A DNA stretch of 64,000 bases from DYFC01 sp041658585 (GCA_041658585.1 JBAZZX010000006.1:1-64000), one strand, 5' to 3'. Counted from the stretch's first letter, positions 8,025 through 17,993 are shown. Numbers and translations are program-made. Notes: a model not told the origin generated them from the letters alone.

Positions 8025-8810
8025 ATGTCTGAACCCAAGATCATGTCCTTTCTGGAACATCTCGGTGATCTCAGGAAAAAAGTCACGGTATCTCTGATTG
8101 CCCTGTGTGTTATCTTTATGGCGACCTTCAATTATTCAGAATATATCCTTCAGTTTATCATGTTCCCGCTCCGTTATTCCCTCGAATTTTCAGTGAGAAA
8201 AATGTATATGTATTTTGTATACGCGGACAAGCTCAAGAGCACAAAACTTGTTTTTCTGGCGCCTGCCGAAGGGTTCTGGATGAACATGAAAATATCCCTT
8301 GTCGCCGCTTTTATCATCGCCTTACCGGTGATTTTACATCAGATATGGAGTTTTATATCTCCCGGTCTCCACTCAAAAGAAAAAAAGTATGTCATGCCGT
8401 TCATTTTTATAGCGACCGCGCTTTTTCTTACCGGAGCCGCCTTCTGCTTTTTCATCGTCCTTCCCTTTGCTTTGGACTTTTTACTTAATTATAAGGTCGG
8501 TGATTATATGATGCCTATGCTGTCGGTAGGTCAATATGTTGATTTCTGTCTTAAATTTATCCTTGCCTTCGGTGCGGTTTTTGAACTACCTATCCTGATA
8601 GTTTTCGCCACACGTATGGGGTTTGTAACTCCACAGACGCTTGCAAAACACCGGAGATATGCCGTAGTTATAGCTTTCATCGTAGCGGCTATCCTTACTC
8701 CGACCCCGGATATTTTCAATCAGACTCTGATGGCGCTGCCGATGATCGTACTTTATGAAGTCGGCATACTTGCATCAAGGATATTTGTCAAGAAAGAGGT
8801 TGCTCAATGA
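8025..8810 (+). CDS. tatC: Sec-independent translocase subunit TatC
   Basis: 261-residue inner-membrane protein with six predicted helices, the core receptor for twin-arginine signal peptides. Visible family features are the cytosolic N-terminus FLEHLGDLRKKV (the usual HLxELR has Asp in place of Glu here), HQIWSFISPGLHSKEKK in the first cytosolic loop with the conserved glutamate, and the late AAILTPTPDIFNQ segment. It overlaps the next small gene by four bases, so they are co-translated. Confidence 0.95.
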   Translation: MSEPKIMSFLEHLGDLRKKVTVSLIALCVIFMATFNYSEYILQFIMFPLRYSLEFSVRKMYMYFVYADKLKSTKLVFLAPAEGFWMNMKISLVAAFIIALPVILHQIWSFISPGLHSKEKKYVMPFIFIATALFLTGAAFCFFIVLPFALDFLLNYKVGDYMMPMLSVGQYVDFCLKFILAFGAVFELPILIVFATRMGFVTPQTLAKHRRYAVVIAFIVAAILTPTPDIFNQTLMALPMIVLYEVGILASRIFVKKEVAQ

Positions 8811-9085
8811 TATCGATAAGGGGCAAAAGCATTAAGGCGATTGCCTATGATGTTTCCGAGGGTTATGTTATTGTGAATCCTCTCTTTCTGAAATCTATCG
8901 ACAGCGAATCACTGAAGGGCCTACAGCAGGAATTATTAAGGGTGCAGATAACTATAAGGGGGGAGAAATTTCCCACAGGCGATACCCAGGCAATCAGATG
9001 GAGAAATACGAGGCTCCAGAGACTCAACTCCGCGGTTATGATACTGAAAAATTTTGCAAGAGAGAGAAGAATAATCCTCGTATAA
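8807..9085 (+). CDS. Small conserved-looking protein downstream of tatC
   Basis: 92 residues, basic, no signal peptide or membrane segment. It starts within the tatC stop (ATGA), indicating translational coupling. Mixed alpha/beta composition with a basic C-terminus. I do not recognise a family. Coupling to tatC is the only functional hint. Confidence 0.6.
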   Translation: MISIRGKSIKAIAYDVSEGYVIVNPLFLKSIDSESLKGLQQELLRVQITIRGEKFPTGDTQAIRWRNTRLQRLNSAVMILKNFARERRIILV

Positions 9086-9133
9086 GTTTTTGTAAAATTT
9101 GACTGCCTTTGTATCTTTGTGGTAATTTTATGC

Positions 9134-10783
9134 ATGGAAATAATTGAAGAGATAAAAGAGGCAAAAGACCTGCTTCAATGTATCATCAAAGCGAAAAAAA
9201 CGCTCAGGATGTATCCCGACAATAATCCCGTTTATGTGAAAACGTTGGATGAATCCTATCTGAAGTTTAAGAACTTCCTTGATTATAAGGAAACTTTTAC
9301 TTTGAAGATAAGACAAAACAGCATACTCTATGACGCCGAACAGATATATTCCAGCGCCGAAAAAGAAGACAATCTTGCTCTCTTTTTCTTTAAAGACGGA
9401 CTGAGGGAATTGACCTTTAAAAAAGGGCTGTCGCATGAGGAACTTGAAGAGTTTTTAAAGATTACGGCGCTTGATTTCGACAGAGAAGTCATGGATGAAG
9501 ATATAGTCACTCTCCTGTGGGAAAAGGATTTCCAGAATATCCAGTATATCGTTGATGAGGCGTTCCTTATCTATTCCGAGGAAGAAGAGTATGAAGCCGT
9601 TGCCGAAAAAAATATCAAAGAACAGGTAACCGACGTAAACGATCTGATGAGGGCTTATGCCGACGGATTTCAGGAAGAGGAATTCAAGGGGATAGCGATT
9701 GTACCTCTCACGGATAAGGACCTTCAGACGCTCGTCAAGGAACTTGAAAAAGATACATCGGATAAAATTGAAAAATTAGTCGCCATCCTGTTCGAGATCG
9801 TTTATCAGACTGAAGACAAAAGCGATACTGAAGATGTTTTTACTTTCCTTAAGTATGTAATCCAGTACTGCATGAAATACGGACATGTCCATATGGCGCT
9901 CGATATAATGAAAGAAGCAAGGGAAGTGATTGACGATCCTAATATTTCGGAGAACGATAAGAAATACATGAGGATGCTTTCTTTATATCTGGGGAACGAG
10001 GAAATCGTCGCTCTGCTTGCTGAATTTCTTGACAGCGGCACAGAGATCGAGGAGGGAGTTTTTGAAAATCTGGTAGTCTATTTTGAAAAGAACGCCATTG
10101 AACCGTTTGTGAAATATCTCGGCGAAATGAAGACAATCCGTGCGCGGAAAAACGTAATAGATGCGCTTATTAGTCTTGGCAAAAAAGATATACAGATGCT
10201 GGCAAGAAAGCTTGACGACCAGAGGTGGTACGTTGTCAGAAATATTATCTATATTCTCAGAAAGATAGGAGACAGGAGGGCCATCGACTATCTCCTCAAG
10301 ACCGTCCGGCATGGAGATATCAGGGTCAGGAAAGAAGTTATCAAGGCCCTCGGTGAATTAGGCGGCCACGAAGTGGTGCAGACTCTCAGAGAATGCTTGG
10401 ATAATCCGGATGTGCAGGTGCGAACGGCTGCCGTCAAGGCCTTCGGCAGTATCGGGTCGGAGCCTGCGAAGAAGATCGTGCTCGATAAGATTTCAGACAA
10501 GAGTTTCAAGGACAAGGGGTTAGAGGAAAAGAAGGAGTTCTATGAGACCATCGCGCGGTGGAAAGACACGGAGGTATTCGATTTTTTTGTCAAGGTCATG
10601 AAGCTAAAATCATTCTTTAACAGGTCGAAAATAATCGAAAACAAGGCATGCGCTGCCCATGGACTGGGCCTGCTGGGAAATAAGGACGCCCTTCCCCTTC
10701 TGGAAAAATTCAAGGACTCAAATAATAAGCTCCTGCGGGATTTTGCCAATAGCGCTATAAGGAAGCTCACATATGACCAATAA
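9134..10783 (+). CDS. HEAT-repeat protein, probable partner of HD-GYP protein
   Basis: About 549 residues, soluble. Residues from about 360 to 480 form HEAT/PBS-type helical repeats (VVRNIIYILRKIGDRRAIDY, then IRVRKEVIKALGELGG and VQVRTAAVKAFGSIGS). The N-terminal half is helical and acidic without a named domain. The next gene overlaps its end by 11 bases and has a similar N-terminal style (both begin with a stretch on chain-bearing residues before a helical region), so the two probably form one signalling unit. The ORF could start at GTG 9119; I prefer ATG 9134. Confidence 0.7.
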   Translation: MEIIEEIKEAKDLLQCIIKAKKTLRMYPDNNPVYVKTLDESYLKFKNFLDYKETFTLKIRQNSILYDAEQIYSSAEKEDNLALFFFKDGLRELTFKKGLSHEELEEFLKITALDFDREVMDEDIVTLLWEKDFQNIQYIVDEAFLIYSEEEEYEAVAEKNIKEQVTDVNDLMRAYADGFQEEEFKGIAIVPLTDKDLQTLVKELEKDTSDKIEKLVAILFEIVYQTEDKSDTEDVFTFLKYVIQYCMKYGHVHMALDIMKEAREVIDDPNISENDKKYMRMLSLYLGNEEIVALLAEFLDSGTEIEEGVFENLVVYFEKNAIEPFVKYLGEMKTIRARKNVIDALISLGKKDIQMLARKLDDQRWYVVRNIIYILRKIGDRRAIDYLLKTVRHGDIRVRKEVIKALGELGGHEVVQTLRECLDNPDVQVRTAAVKAFGSIGSEPAKKIVLDKISDKSFKDKGLEEKKEFYETIARWKDTEVFDFFVKVMKLKSFFNRSKIIENKACAAHGLGLLGNKDALPLLEKFKDSNNKLLRDFANSAIRKLTYDQ

Positions 10784-12179
10784 GGAAGAAAGAGAAGCCC
10801 ATCGGAGTTCGCAGGACCTGGTGAACCTGTTTTCTGTCGTCCTGAGGACGGCCCATATCCATGAGCACAACAACATTGCGGTAACTATAGCAATCGATAA
10901 GTTTCTCTATCTGCTCAACCATTTGATCGAAATAGAGCAGGGCATCTCTCTTGGGCTCGTAGGAGAATTCTTTTATCTGAATGACGTCCGAATCCGTTAT
11001 TCGCTCGAGTATCTTCTGAATTTCGATTTTCTTGTCAGAGAATTCAAGAAAAGGGAACTTGGAACGATTGTTTTCAAAAATACTCTCAAGCCCGAAGACG
11101 TTCAGGTTTTTCTGAGAGGGTTCATCGCTGCCGGTTTTTCCGATACGCCCTATGAAACAATTACGGATGCGCTGGAGGGATCGGAAAATCTTGAAACGGA
11201 AAGATTAAAGAAGATATCGGAGGGCGGGGAGGTTGACGCCAGAAAGGCCATGAAGAAATCATATTTTAACGCCGTTTCTTACACAAAAGGGGTAATAAAC
11301 AAGATCAAGTCCGGTGAGAAAGTCAATATCAAGAAGGCGAAAAGGATCATTGAAACCATGGTCGATCAGATACTCGACGAAGAAAAACTCCTTCTGAGCA
11401 TGACTGCCATAAAGGATTACGATGAATATACTTATCACCATTCGGTGAATGTCAGCATCCTTACGATCGCCCTTGGACAAAGGCTTGGATTGAGCAAAAA
11501 GATACTTACCGAGCTTGGCGTTGTCGCTCTGTTTCATGATATAGGGAAGGTTGAGATACCGAGTGATGTGCTGAACAAAGCTACGAATTTTACCGAAGAT
11601 GAATGGAAGCTCATGAAAAGACATCCCGTTTGGGGCGTCAAGGCAATATTAAAGTTGAGAGGCCTGGATAGCACCGCCATAAGATCTGCTATTGTCGCCT
11701 TTGAGCATCACATGAACTTTGACCTTTCAGGGTATCCAAAGGTTAGAAAAAAGTACTCGGAGCTTGATTTTTACTCAAGGATTGTAAGTCTTGTCGACCA
11801 GTATGATGCGATGACGTCGTCAAGGGTATATTCAAGGATACCCCTGTCTCCGGACAAAGCCCTCAGTATTATGATGGAAAGGGCTGGCACGCAGCTTGAT
11901 CCGCTGCTATTTAAATTCTTTATTAATATGGTGGGAGTATTTCCTATAGGAACTCTCGTTTTACTCGATTCGAGAGAAATGGGCCTTGTTTATGAAAGCG
12001 ACATCGTTTTTGCGGACAGACCAAGGGTGCTGATAATTATAGACAAGAAAGGCGACAGAGTGAACGGACCGGTCGTAAGCCTGACGGAAAAAGATGGAAA
12101 CGGCAAATATTACCGTTCAATCGTAAAGACTCTTGACCCGAATAAATATAAAATCAACCTTGCGGAATACCTCCTGTAA
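10773..12179 (+). CDS. HD-GYP-like cyclic-di-GMP phosphodiesterase
   Basis: 468 residues. The N-terminal ~190 residues have no recognised domain. An HD domain follows: HHSVNVSILT near 222, FHDIGK near 254 and RHPVWGVKAI near 287. The GYP region reads EHHMNFDLSGYP near 312; the usual form is HHERWDGSGYP, so the metal-contacting region is altered while the HD pair and GYP are kept. Probably cytosolic. It may hydrolyse c-di-GMP or act as a sensor if catalytically impaired. Overlaps the HEAT-repeat gene, so they are co-expressed. Confidence 0.8.
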   Translation: MTNKEEREAHRSSQDLVNLFSVVLRTAHIHEHNNIAVTIAIDKFLYLLNHLIEIEQGISLGLVGEFFYLNDVRIRYSLEYLLNFDFLVREFKKRELGTIVFKNTLKPEDVQVFLRGFIAAGFSDTPYETITDALEGSENLETERLKKISEGGEVDARKAMKKSYFNAVSYTKGVINKIKSGEKVNIKKAKRIIETMVDQILDEEKLLLSMTAIKDYDEYTYHHSVNVSILTIALGQRLGLSKKILTELGVVALFHDIGKVEIPSDVLNKATNFTEDEWKLMKRHPVWGVKAILKLRGLDSTAIRSAIVAFEHHMNFDLSGYPKVRKKYSELDFYSRIVSLVDQYDAMTSSRVYSRIPLSPDKALSIMMERAGTQLDPLLFKFFINMVGVFPIGTLVLLDSREMGLVYESDIVFADRPRVLIIIDKKGDRVNGPVVSLTEKDGNGKYYRSIVKTLDPNKYKINLAEYLL

Positions 12180-12240
12180 GCGGCATGAAATATGAGTCCT
12201 CCGTATTTATTAAGGATCTCATAATTGAAATTAGAAAATC

Positions 12241-12349
12241 TCCCCTTGCCCCTCTTTGCCATCCTTCGACAGGCTCAGGATGACAAATGTCATGGTGAGC
12301 TTGTCGAACCATTCCTCCCTTTGGCAAAGGGAGGTTAGGAGGGATTTTA
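12241..12349. repeat. Composite intergenic palindrome (cttcgacaggctcagg type)
   Basis: Contains ccttcgacaggctcaggatg and tggtgagcttgtcgaacc, which pair as an imperfect palindrome. I recognise this as a dispersed short repeat seen in several bacterial genomes, whose spurious translation reads FDRLRM and VSLSNH. It is followed by a GC-rich unit cctccctttggcaaagggagg. It occupies the space between the convergent HD-GYP and gap genes. Confidence 0.7.
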
Positions 12350-12366
12350 TAAATAATGGTGTTATT

Positions 12367-13650
12367 TTACTGATATACCATAGAAGCTATTTTGACCGTA
12401 AGGTCTCCGAGCATATTGGTGTAGCTTCCGAGTTCGTTGTCGTACCAGCCGTAGATGACTGCCTGGGTGACCGGTATTTCTAACATAGGCGGTATTTTTC
12501 CGGTGAAGGATTCTGCCGTAACATTAAATAACTTTCCAAGATCCAATGTCATATTCGCCGTTCTCGTATGCGTCTCGCTGCCTTCGATAATGGTTGCCGG
12601 ACCAAAATGTCCGACTATATCAGAAGACACATTCTGTTCCTCGGTGTATTTGATATATCCTCTTTTTTCTTTCAGTTCCGCATCACTATAGATGCCGTTC
12701 AACAGTTCCCTGGTGATGGCCGGGGGTTTCCCGGGGTCTTCGCACAATGCAACGACCAGGATAATCAGAGAGCCGGAGCTGACGGGTACTCGCACCGACT
12801 CCGCAATGAAGCCGATACTCTGCATCTCCGGAATTACCAGTGCCAGAGTCTTTGCAGCTCCGGTAGTCGTTAAAATAATATTATTCAAGATGCTCCTGTT
12901 TTTTCTTAAATCAGCGGCGCCGGCCCCGGGAAGCCTGTCAAGCACCTGCTGTGTGCCTGTTGAAGCGTGGACCGTTGCCATTGAAGCGCTTAGTATTTTT
13001 GAAGCGCCGAAGTAGTCCAAAAGCGGTTTTATCATATAAGACAAACATGTAGTAGTACAAGATGCGGCTGAGATTATACGGTGTTTTATGTGGTCGTATT
13101 TATGGTCGTTTATTCCTATCACTGCGGTTATCGCATCCTCGGGCATTTTATGGCCCTTCTCCCTGATCTTGAACGGAGCCGAAACAATGACCTTCTCCGC
13201 CCCTGCCTCGATATGTCCCCGGGCGGCGCCTTCTTTTACATCAGGCAATGCAGTCGGGTCTTTGAATTTGCCTGTCGCCTCGACAACGATTTTTGCGCCG
13301 TGTTCCTTCCATGAGATATCTTTAGGATTTCTGGATTCCCTCAAAAAGGTCACAGGGACGCCGTCTATGGTCATCGTGCCTCTTTCTTCGTCGAGGTTTT
13401 CGATGATCCTTTGCGCCTTATACCCGTGCAAATAGGTATGCAGCGAACCATAAGTAGAATCCTTCTCTATATACAGGGCTATATCTTTCAGCCCGGTCCC
13501 TGCCTTTCTGCCGATATTAACCACAATCTCTGAAAAAAACTTTCTGCCGATATGGTTCCAGAGGGTCAATTTGCCGATTCTCCCAAAACCGTTTATGCCG
13601 AGTACAGGTTTGTTGCCGGAAATCATATTTGCCGCTTTCCTTTCAGACAT
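12367..13650 (-). CDS. gap: Divergent, extended glyceraldehyde-3-phosphate dehydrogenase
   Basis: 427 residues, against about 335 for usual GAPDH. The NAD-binding start GINGFGRIG lies near residue 18. The catalytic cysteine sits in SAASCTTTCLS near 198 (usual SNASCTTNCL), the catalytic histidine in ATVHAST, and the end has YGWYDNELGSY. Extra segments lie between the first Rossmann strand and the substrate domain (for example KAGTGLKDIALYIEKDSTYG) and before the catalytic cysteine. The strand-2 acidic residue that normally selects NAD is not evident. Catalytic residues remain, so it is probably active; cofactor and substrate could differ. It follows the dikinase-like gene by 65 bp on the same strand; RBS aaggag. 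Confidence 0.8.
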   Translation of the reverse strand: MSERKAANMISGNKPVLGINGFGRIGKLTLWNHIGRKFFSEIVVNIGRKAGTGLKDIALYIEKDSTYGSLHTYLHGYKAQRIIENLDEERGTMTIDGVPVTFLRESRNPKDISWKEHGAKIVVEATGKFKDPTALPDVKEGAARGHIEAGAEKVIVSAPFKIREKGHKMPEDAITAVIGINDHKYDHIKHRIISAASCTTTCLSYMIKPLLDYFGASKILSASMATVHASTGTQQVLDRLPGAGAADLRKNRSILNNIILTTTGAAKTLALVIPEMQSIGFIAESVRVPVSSGSLIILVVALCEDPGKPPAITRELLNGIYSDAELKEKRGYIKYTEEQNVSSDIVGHFGPATIIEGSETHTRTANMTLDLGKLFNVTAESFTGKIPPMLEIPVTQAVIYGWYDNELGSYTNMLGDLTVKIASMVYQ

Positions 13651-13715
13651 ATCCGCTCCTTTTTAAGTTGTTAGTAAAAGTAATTTGGAATAATTATATC
13701 AAAAAACAAACCGAT

Positions 13716-16700
13716 CTACACTTTTATGGGAATTTCCGCCCGCATCTCTTTTGCCTCATGTCTGCCTGCATACACGGCGCCATTGCGTCCGTCTATGCTT
13801 ATGAAATCACCGGCTTGCAATGTTTCCTTGTTGACCATGCATTTTTTGTCCTGCTCCCAAACGGTCAGGTTGTTGCAGCCGACCACACAGGTCTTTCCCA
13901 GACGGTTGGCGATTATCGACGCATGAGAGGTAGAACCGCCGCGGGCTGTAAGCAGGCCGTCCGAGGCGGAAATATGCCTGATATCATCGGGTACGGTGTC
14001 CGACCTCACCAAAATCAACGGGGTATCCGGTTCTTTTTTTCTGAATTCCCTTATCTCATCCAGATCAAAGACAAGCTTTCCGCTCAGGGCGCCGCCACCG
14101 ACGCCTATGCCCCGTGACAGGTAATGGGAGGACAGTTCTTCGGAAGGTACAAAGGCCATGAAGCTCTCGCTTCTCGTAATCGCCATGTCCCTTGTTTGAA
14201 GGATGTATAGCTTTTTAGGGTCATACCCCTCGAAGGTGAATTCGATTTCCTGGGCGCCCCACCGCTCCGTATAAATAAGGTCCTTTGCGATTTTTAAAAG
14301 GGTATTATGGATCTCAGGGAAGCTCTCCTCAAAGGATATCTCCGACATCCTGTCTTCAACAGGCTTCTGATCATTCGAGACGGGCAAGGTTCTCACTAAT
14401 CCCGATACAATGTCCTCTCCCTGCGCGCCTCTTGTATAATCACCCCACAGCATAATCCTGTCTCCGGTCTCAAGAGGATTGCGTGTAAAAAGCACGCCGG
14501 TCCCGGAGTTCGTATCAAGGTTGCCGTAGACCATTGACTGGACAATGACTGCCGTGCCCCAGTTCTCCGAGATGCCTATAATCTCGCGGTATGCCTGCGC
14601 CTTTTTGGAAACCCAGGACTTGAAAACCTGTTCGATAGCCACCTGCAACTGCTTCACGGTGTCCTCATATATTTCTATGCCGTTCTTCTGAACAGTCTCA
14701 CGATAGGCCAGGGCAAGCTCTTTCATCTGTTCGGGGAGGAACTGGATTTTCTTTAGCACCCTGTATTTCCCTTTAAAGGAGTTCATGATATCGTCGAACT
14801 GGTCCCTCTCTATGCCGTAGGACATGCCCCAGCACTGTACGAAACGGCGGTAACAGTCCCATGCAAACCAGGGTCTCCCTGTACGCTTTATCAGGCCGTT
14901 CACGATGGACTCATTGATGCCGACGTTAAGAAGGGAAATCATCATACCGGGCATCGAGATGGCGCTGCCGCTTCTTACCGAAACGAGGAGCGGATTTCCC
15001 GGATCGCCAAAAATTTTTCCGGTCTGTTTTTCGAGTACTGCCAAATGTTTTTTTATTTTTTCTTCGAGATGCTCACGCACATACCTGAATTTATTGATCG
15101 CTTTTTCACAGCGGAATACCTCGGTGGTGATAATGAACCCCGGAGGCACCGGGACGCCGAGAGACGAGAGCTTCAGCAGATTATGCCCCTTGTTTCCGAG
15201 ATGTATCCTGTCTATTGTTACTTCATTAGGGATATGAATATCGGACAAAGCCTTCTTGGGGTCGTAACTCATAAGCAGGTCAAGTGTCTGCACATCAAGC
15301 CCCTCGGCCTGCTCGAATAAGGTTTTCAGTATCCTGCTGATCAAATTATCCAACTGCTGAAGACCAAAAGAGCCGGCGACCATTTCCCTGAGAAATTGCT
15401 CGGAAACATGGTTGACGAATTCCGCTTCATTCTGCGGTATGTCGGACTGCAGGAATTTCGATTGGATATGTCCCGTTCCCATCTGAAGGATTAATTGTTT
15501 GAGATTGTTTTTGTATATATTGCTGTAATATGTATCGAGTATGTCCTGAACGGCTTCGGAGAAACCCCTGAAGATGTCTATGTACTGTGAGAAGGAAAAG
15601 CGCCTTACATCCAGAGCGACGGTGAGAAGCTCAAGATTATTCTCAAACCTGTTTGAAGATATCCCGTCTACCTGCAGGGCCTTGAGAAACAGGTTCGCAA
15701 ATTTATGTATCTTGAAAAGCGTGGCCCTTGTAATGAACCTGAGGTTTATCGAGTGAAGCAGCTCCTCGAAAAGGACATTGGCAAGGTTTTCGAGGCGGAA
15801 GGTCAGGGCCAGGGCGTCGAATTTTCTTTCATGATATTTGCCGTATATCGAGGGGATTCCAGCTGCAATGTGTCTTTTGTGGAATATGTTCTCCACCGGC
15901 TCATACCGTTCAGGTGAGAGGATGATCTCTTTGAGGACCCCGAGGTAGTTCAGCACTTCTTCCAGCCGCTGCGAAACATTGCCTTCCTCCAGGACTTTGA
16001 TAAGTGTTTCGGTATTCGGAAGACCGAGGCTGCGGGCATACACCAACTGGTCACTTATGTCCTTGGGGTCAAGGCGGTATTTTTTGTACAGCAACTGGTA
16101 GAACCTGACGGCAAGATAGGCCCTTCTTTTTTCCTTGTCGGAAACGTCCGGCACACCCTGAGTAAGGAGGAGTATCTCCTCATCAGTCAGAATAAGGAGG
16201 TCGGAAATGGTTTTTATTCCCTTGCCGGTGAAGACCGTATTGAAAATGAGATGCAGCTTGTCGAAGAAAGGTCCGGAGGGTTTGAGACGCTCGTACAAAT
16301 CCTCATACAAATAATCCTTTAAAGCGGTCTTGTCCCCGGTAAGCCAGAAATGGAATACCGATTCGACGAAATCCACCACGCGGGCGCTGCTTTCCACATG
16401 GCTCTGTTTCCTGAGAAAGTGAACAAGTTCATCGGTCCTGTGAGTTGCTTCATCGATCTCTGTGGAGATCTCACGCAGCGGACCCTCGGCGCCTATTTCG
16501 CTGAAATAGGCAGGAAAGACCTTGGCCATCTGTTTCACAAGATGATAGACAGGTTTTATATCGCTGTTCAGAAGTTTAGACGCATCCTTTTGAAAGATGT
16601 CGGTATCGTTGATATGCACGCCTCCGAGTATCAGATTTATGATAGAAGCCGAAATAAGGGATTTGGACCACTTGGGGTTGTTCTCAATGAGTTCAAGCCA

Positions 16701-17882
16701 GATGCGGATGTTTTTCAGGTGGGCCCTGTTGCCCTTTATCTGCCATTCATCGGTTACGCCCCTGATATCGGGATACTGAAAGCCGAGAGATATGACTTTC
16801 TGCAGGTACCATTCCACAAGGCTGCTGACGCCTTTGTTATAAAGTTCGTTGCCTGTTACCTGTATGCAGTAAAGGGCCGTTTCAGGGTATGTGCAGAAGG
16901 TGTTCTTCAGTACCCTGAATATTTCCGAAACGGAAAGTTTTATCTGTTCCGGCTCTCCTATCTTTACAATGCTTGATATGGCGCGGTTCATCTCTCTGAG
17001 AGTGTTTTCATGAATAGTTGAAAGTCCGGGGGTCTCCATGACTTTCAGAAGATAGATCATTTTTATATTAAGGTCTCCGAGGGACTCGCCGGTTACGGAC
17101 AGCTTCCCGCCGATCTCTTCGTAAAACCTGGCCATCTGCATATAACCCGGAAATTTAAGGAGTTCTTTTAAGCGGACGTATGGGTGTTCGATCTGCCCGA
17201 GATCCTTGAGGTCATGGAGCAATTCTTTAAGATTGGCGTGTGAGACCGGATAGAAGAGTTCTTCCAGCTCCTTCCGTTTTTCCAAGGCGCCTGAAGAATG
17301 AAGGATCTCTTTAAGCCATACGGCAGGGTCTTCTTCCCCAAGACGGTATTCATAGGCCGCGGAAAAAAACCTGAAAAGCAGCGCATTGAACAACTCGACG
17401 TCAAGTTGTTCCGGCATTTTGTCAAGGATGACCTGCCCCAATTTTTTCAACTGGTGCGGATTGACGACGACAAGGATAAAATGATTCTCCGGTAACCCGT
17501 TAAGCCTCGAAAAACAGTCCTGAAGCGCGGCCGTATATTTGCCGAGGTTCTTGTCCGAATCCATAAGTATCTTTTCAAGATAGACAATGAGGTTTTCAGT
17601 TGCCGCCTGACGAACACTATCGTCCGGGTCGCTTATAGCTTCAAGAAATATATCGATGACCGCCTTGATGACTTCCGACCCTTTTTCATGATGGTCATGC
17701 AGGTAAAAATTCTTCAGGGCATAAGTACGGAGCTCTTTGACAACTGCGGCCCATTTGGGCGAAGAACTGTTGAGTTCATCAAGAAGCGGTTCAACGGAAC
17801 TGATAAGCCCTGGATAGTCTTTAACGACTTCCCTGAGGATTTCATATTTTGTGGCGGCTGTACCGACAGTATTTTCGCTCAT
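13716..17882 (-). CDS. Large dikinase-like protein: ATP-grasp plus phosphohistidine domain, no PEP barrel
   Basis: 1388 residues. From about 890 it resembles the nucleotide-binding domain of pyruvate phosphate dikinase/PEP synthase (LGNKGHNLLKLSSLGVPVPPGF, then SVRSGSAISMPGMM, TGVLFTRNPLETGD and LYILQTRD). A swivelling PEP-utiliser domain follows, with the phosphorylatable histidine in GGSTSHASIIANRLGKTCVV near 1318. The protein ends about 70 residues later, so the C-terminal PEP/pyruvate TIM barrel is absent. The first ~890 residues are mainly helical and unrecognised; they probably supply the acceptor site. Barrel-less relatives are glucan water dikinases and rifampin phosphotransferase. 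Followed by gap; a phosphorylase gene lies nearby. RBS ggaaagga precedes the ATG. Confidence 0.75.
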   Translation of the reverse strand: MSENTVGTAATKYEILREVVKDYPGLISSVEPLLDELNSSSPKWAAVVKELRTYALKNFYLHDHHEKGSEVIKAVIDIFLEAISDPDDSVRQAATENLIVYLEKILMDSDKNLGKYTAALQDCFSRLNGLPENHFILVVVNPHQLKKLGQVILDKMPEQLDVELFNALLFRFFSAAYEYRLGEEDPAVWLKEILHSSGALEKRKELEELFYPVSHANLKELLHDLKDLGQIEHPYVRLKELLKFPGYMQMARFYEEIGGKLSVTGESLGDLNIKMIYLLKVMETPGLSTIHENTLREMNRAISSIVKIGEPEQIKLSVSEIFRVLKNTFCTYPETALYCIQVTGNELYNKGVSSLVEWYLQKVISLGFQYPDIRGVTDEWQIKGNRAHLKNIRIWLELIENNPKWSKSLISASIINLILGGVHINDTDIFQKDASKLLNSDIKPVYHLVKQMAKVFPAYFSEIGAEGPLREISTEIDEATHRTDELVHFLRKQSHVESSARVVDFVESVFHFWLTGDKTALKDYLYEDLYERLKPSGPFFDKLHLIFNTVFTGKGIKTISDLLILTDEEILLLTQGVPDVSDKEKRRAYLAVRFYQLLYKKYRLDPKDISDQLVYARSLGLPNTETLIKVLEEGNVSQRLEEVLNYLGVLKEIILSPERYEPVENIFHKRHIAAGIPSIYGKYHERKFDALALTFRLENLANVLFEELLHSINLRFITRATLFKIHKFANLFLKALQVDGISSNRFENNLELLTVALDVRRFSFSQYIDIFRGFSEAVQDILDTYYSNIYKNNLKQLILQMGTGHIQSKFLQSDIPQNEAEFVNHVSEQFLREMVAGSFGLQQLDNLISRILKTLFEQAEGLDVQTLDLLMSYDPKKALSDIHIPNEVTIDRIHLGNKGHNLLKLSSLGVPVPPGFIITTEVFRCEKAINKFRYVREHLEEKIKKHLAVLEKQTGKIFGDPGNPLLVSVRSGSAISMPGMMISLLNVGINESIVNGLIKRTGRPWFAWDCYRRFVQCWGMSYGIERDQFDDIMNSFKGKYRVLKKIQFLPEQMKELALAYRETVQKNGIEIYEDTVKQLQVAIEQVFKSWVSKKAQAYREIIGISENWGTAVIVQSMVYGNLDTNSGTGVLFTRNPLETGDRIMLWGDYTRGAQGEDIVSGLVRTLPVSNDQKPVEDRMSEISFEESFPEIHNTLLKIAKDLIYTERWGAQEIEFTFEGYDPKKLYILQTRDMAITRSESFMAFVPSEELSSHYLSRGIGVGGGALSGKLVFDLDEIREFRKKEPDTPLILVRSDTVPDDIRHISASDGLLTARGGSTSHASIIANRLGKTCVVGCNNLTVWEQDKKCMVNKETLQAGDFISIDGRNGAVYAGRHEAKEMRAEIPIKV

Positions 17883-17993
17883 TATTAGTCCTTTCCTGAT
17901 CTTTATAATATAATAGAATATATCGGTTTTGCACGCTTGCTATTCAGAGGTATGAAGGCGTTCTTAAATAGAGTCTGTGCATAAACTATCAAA

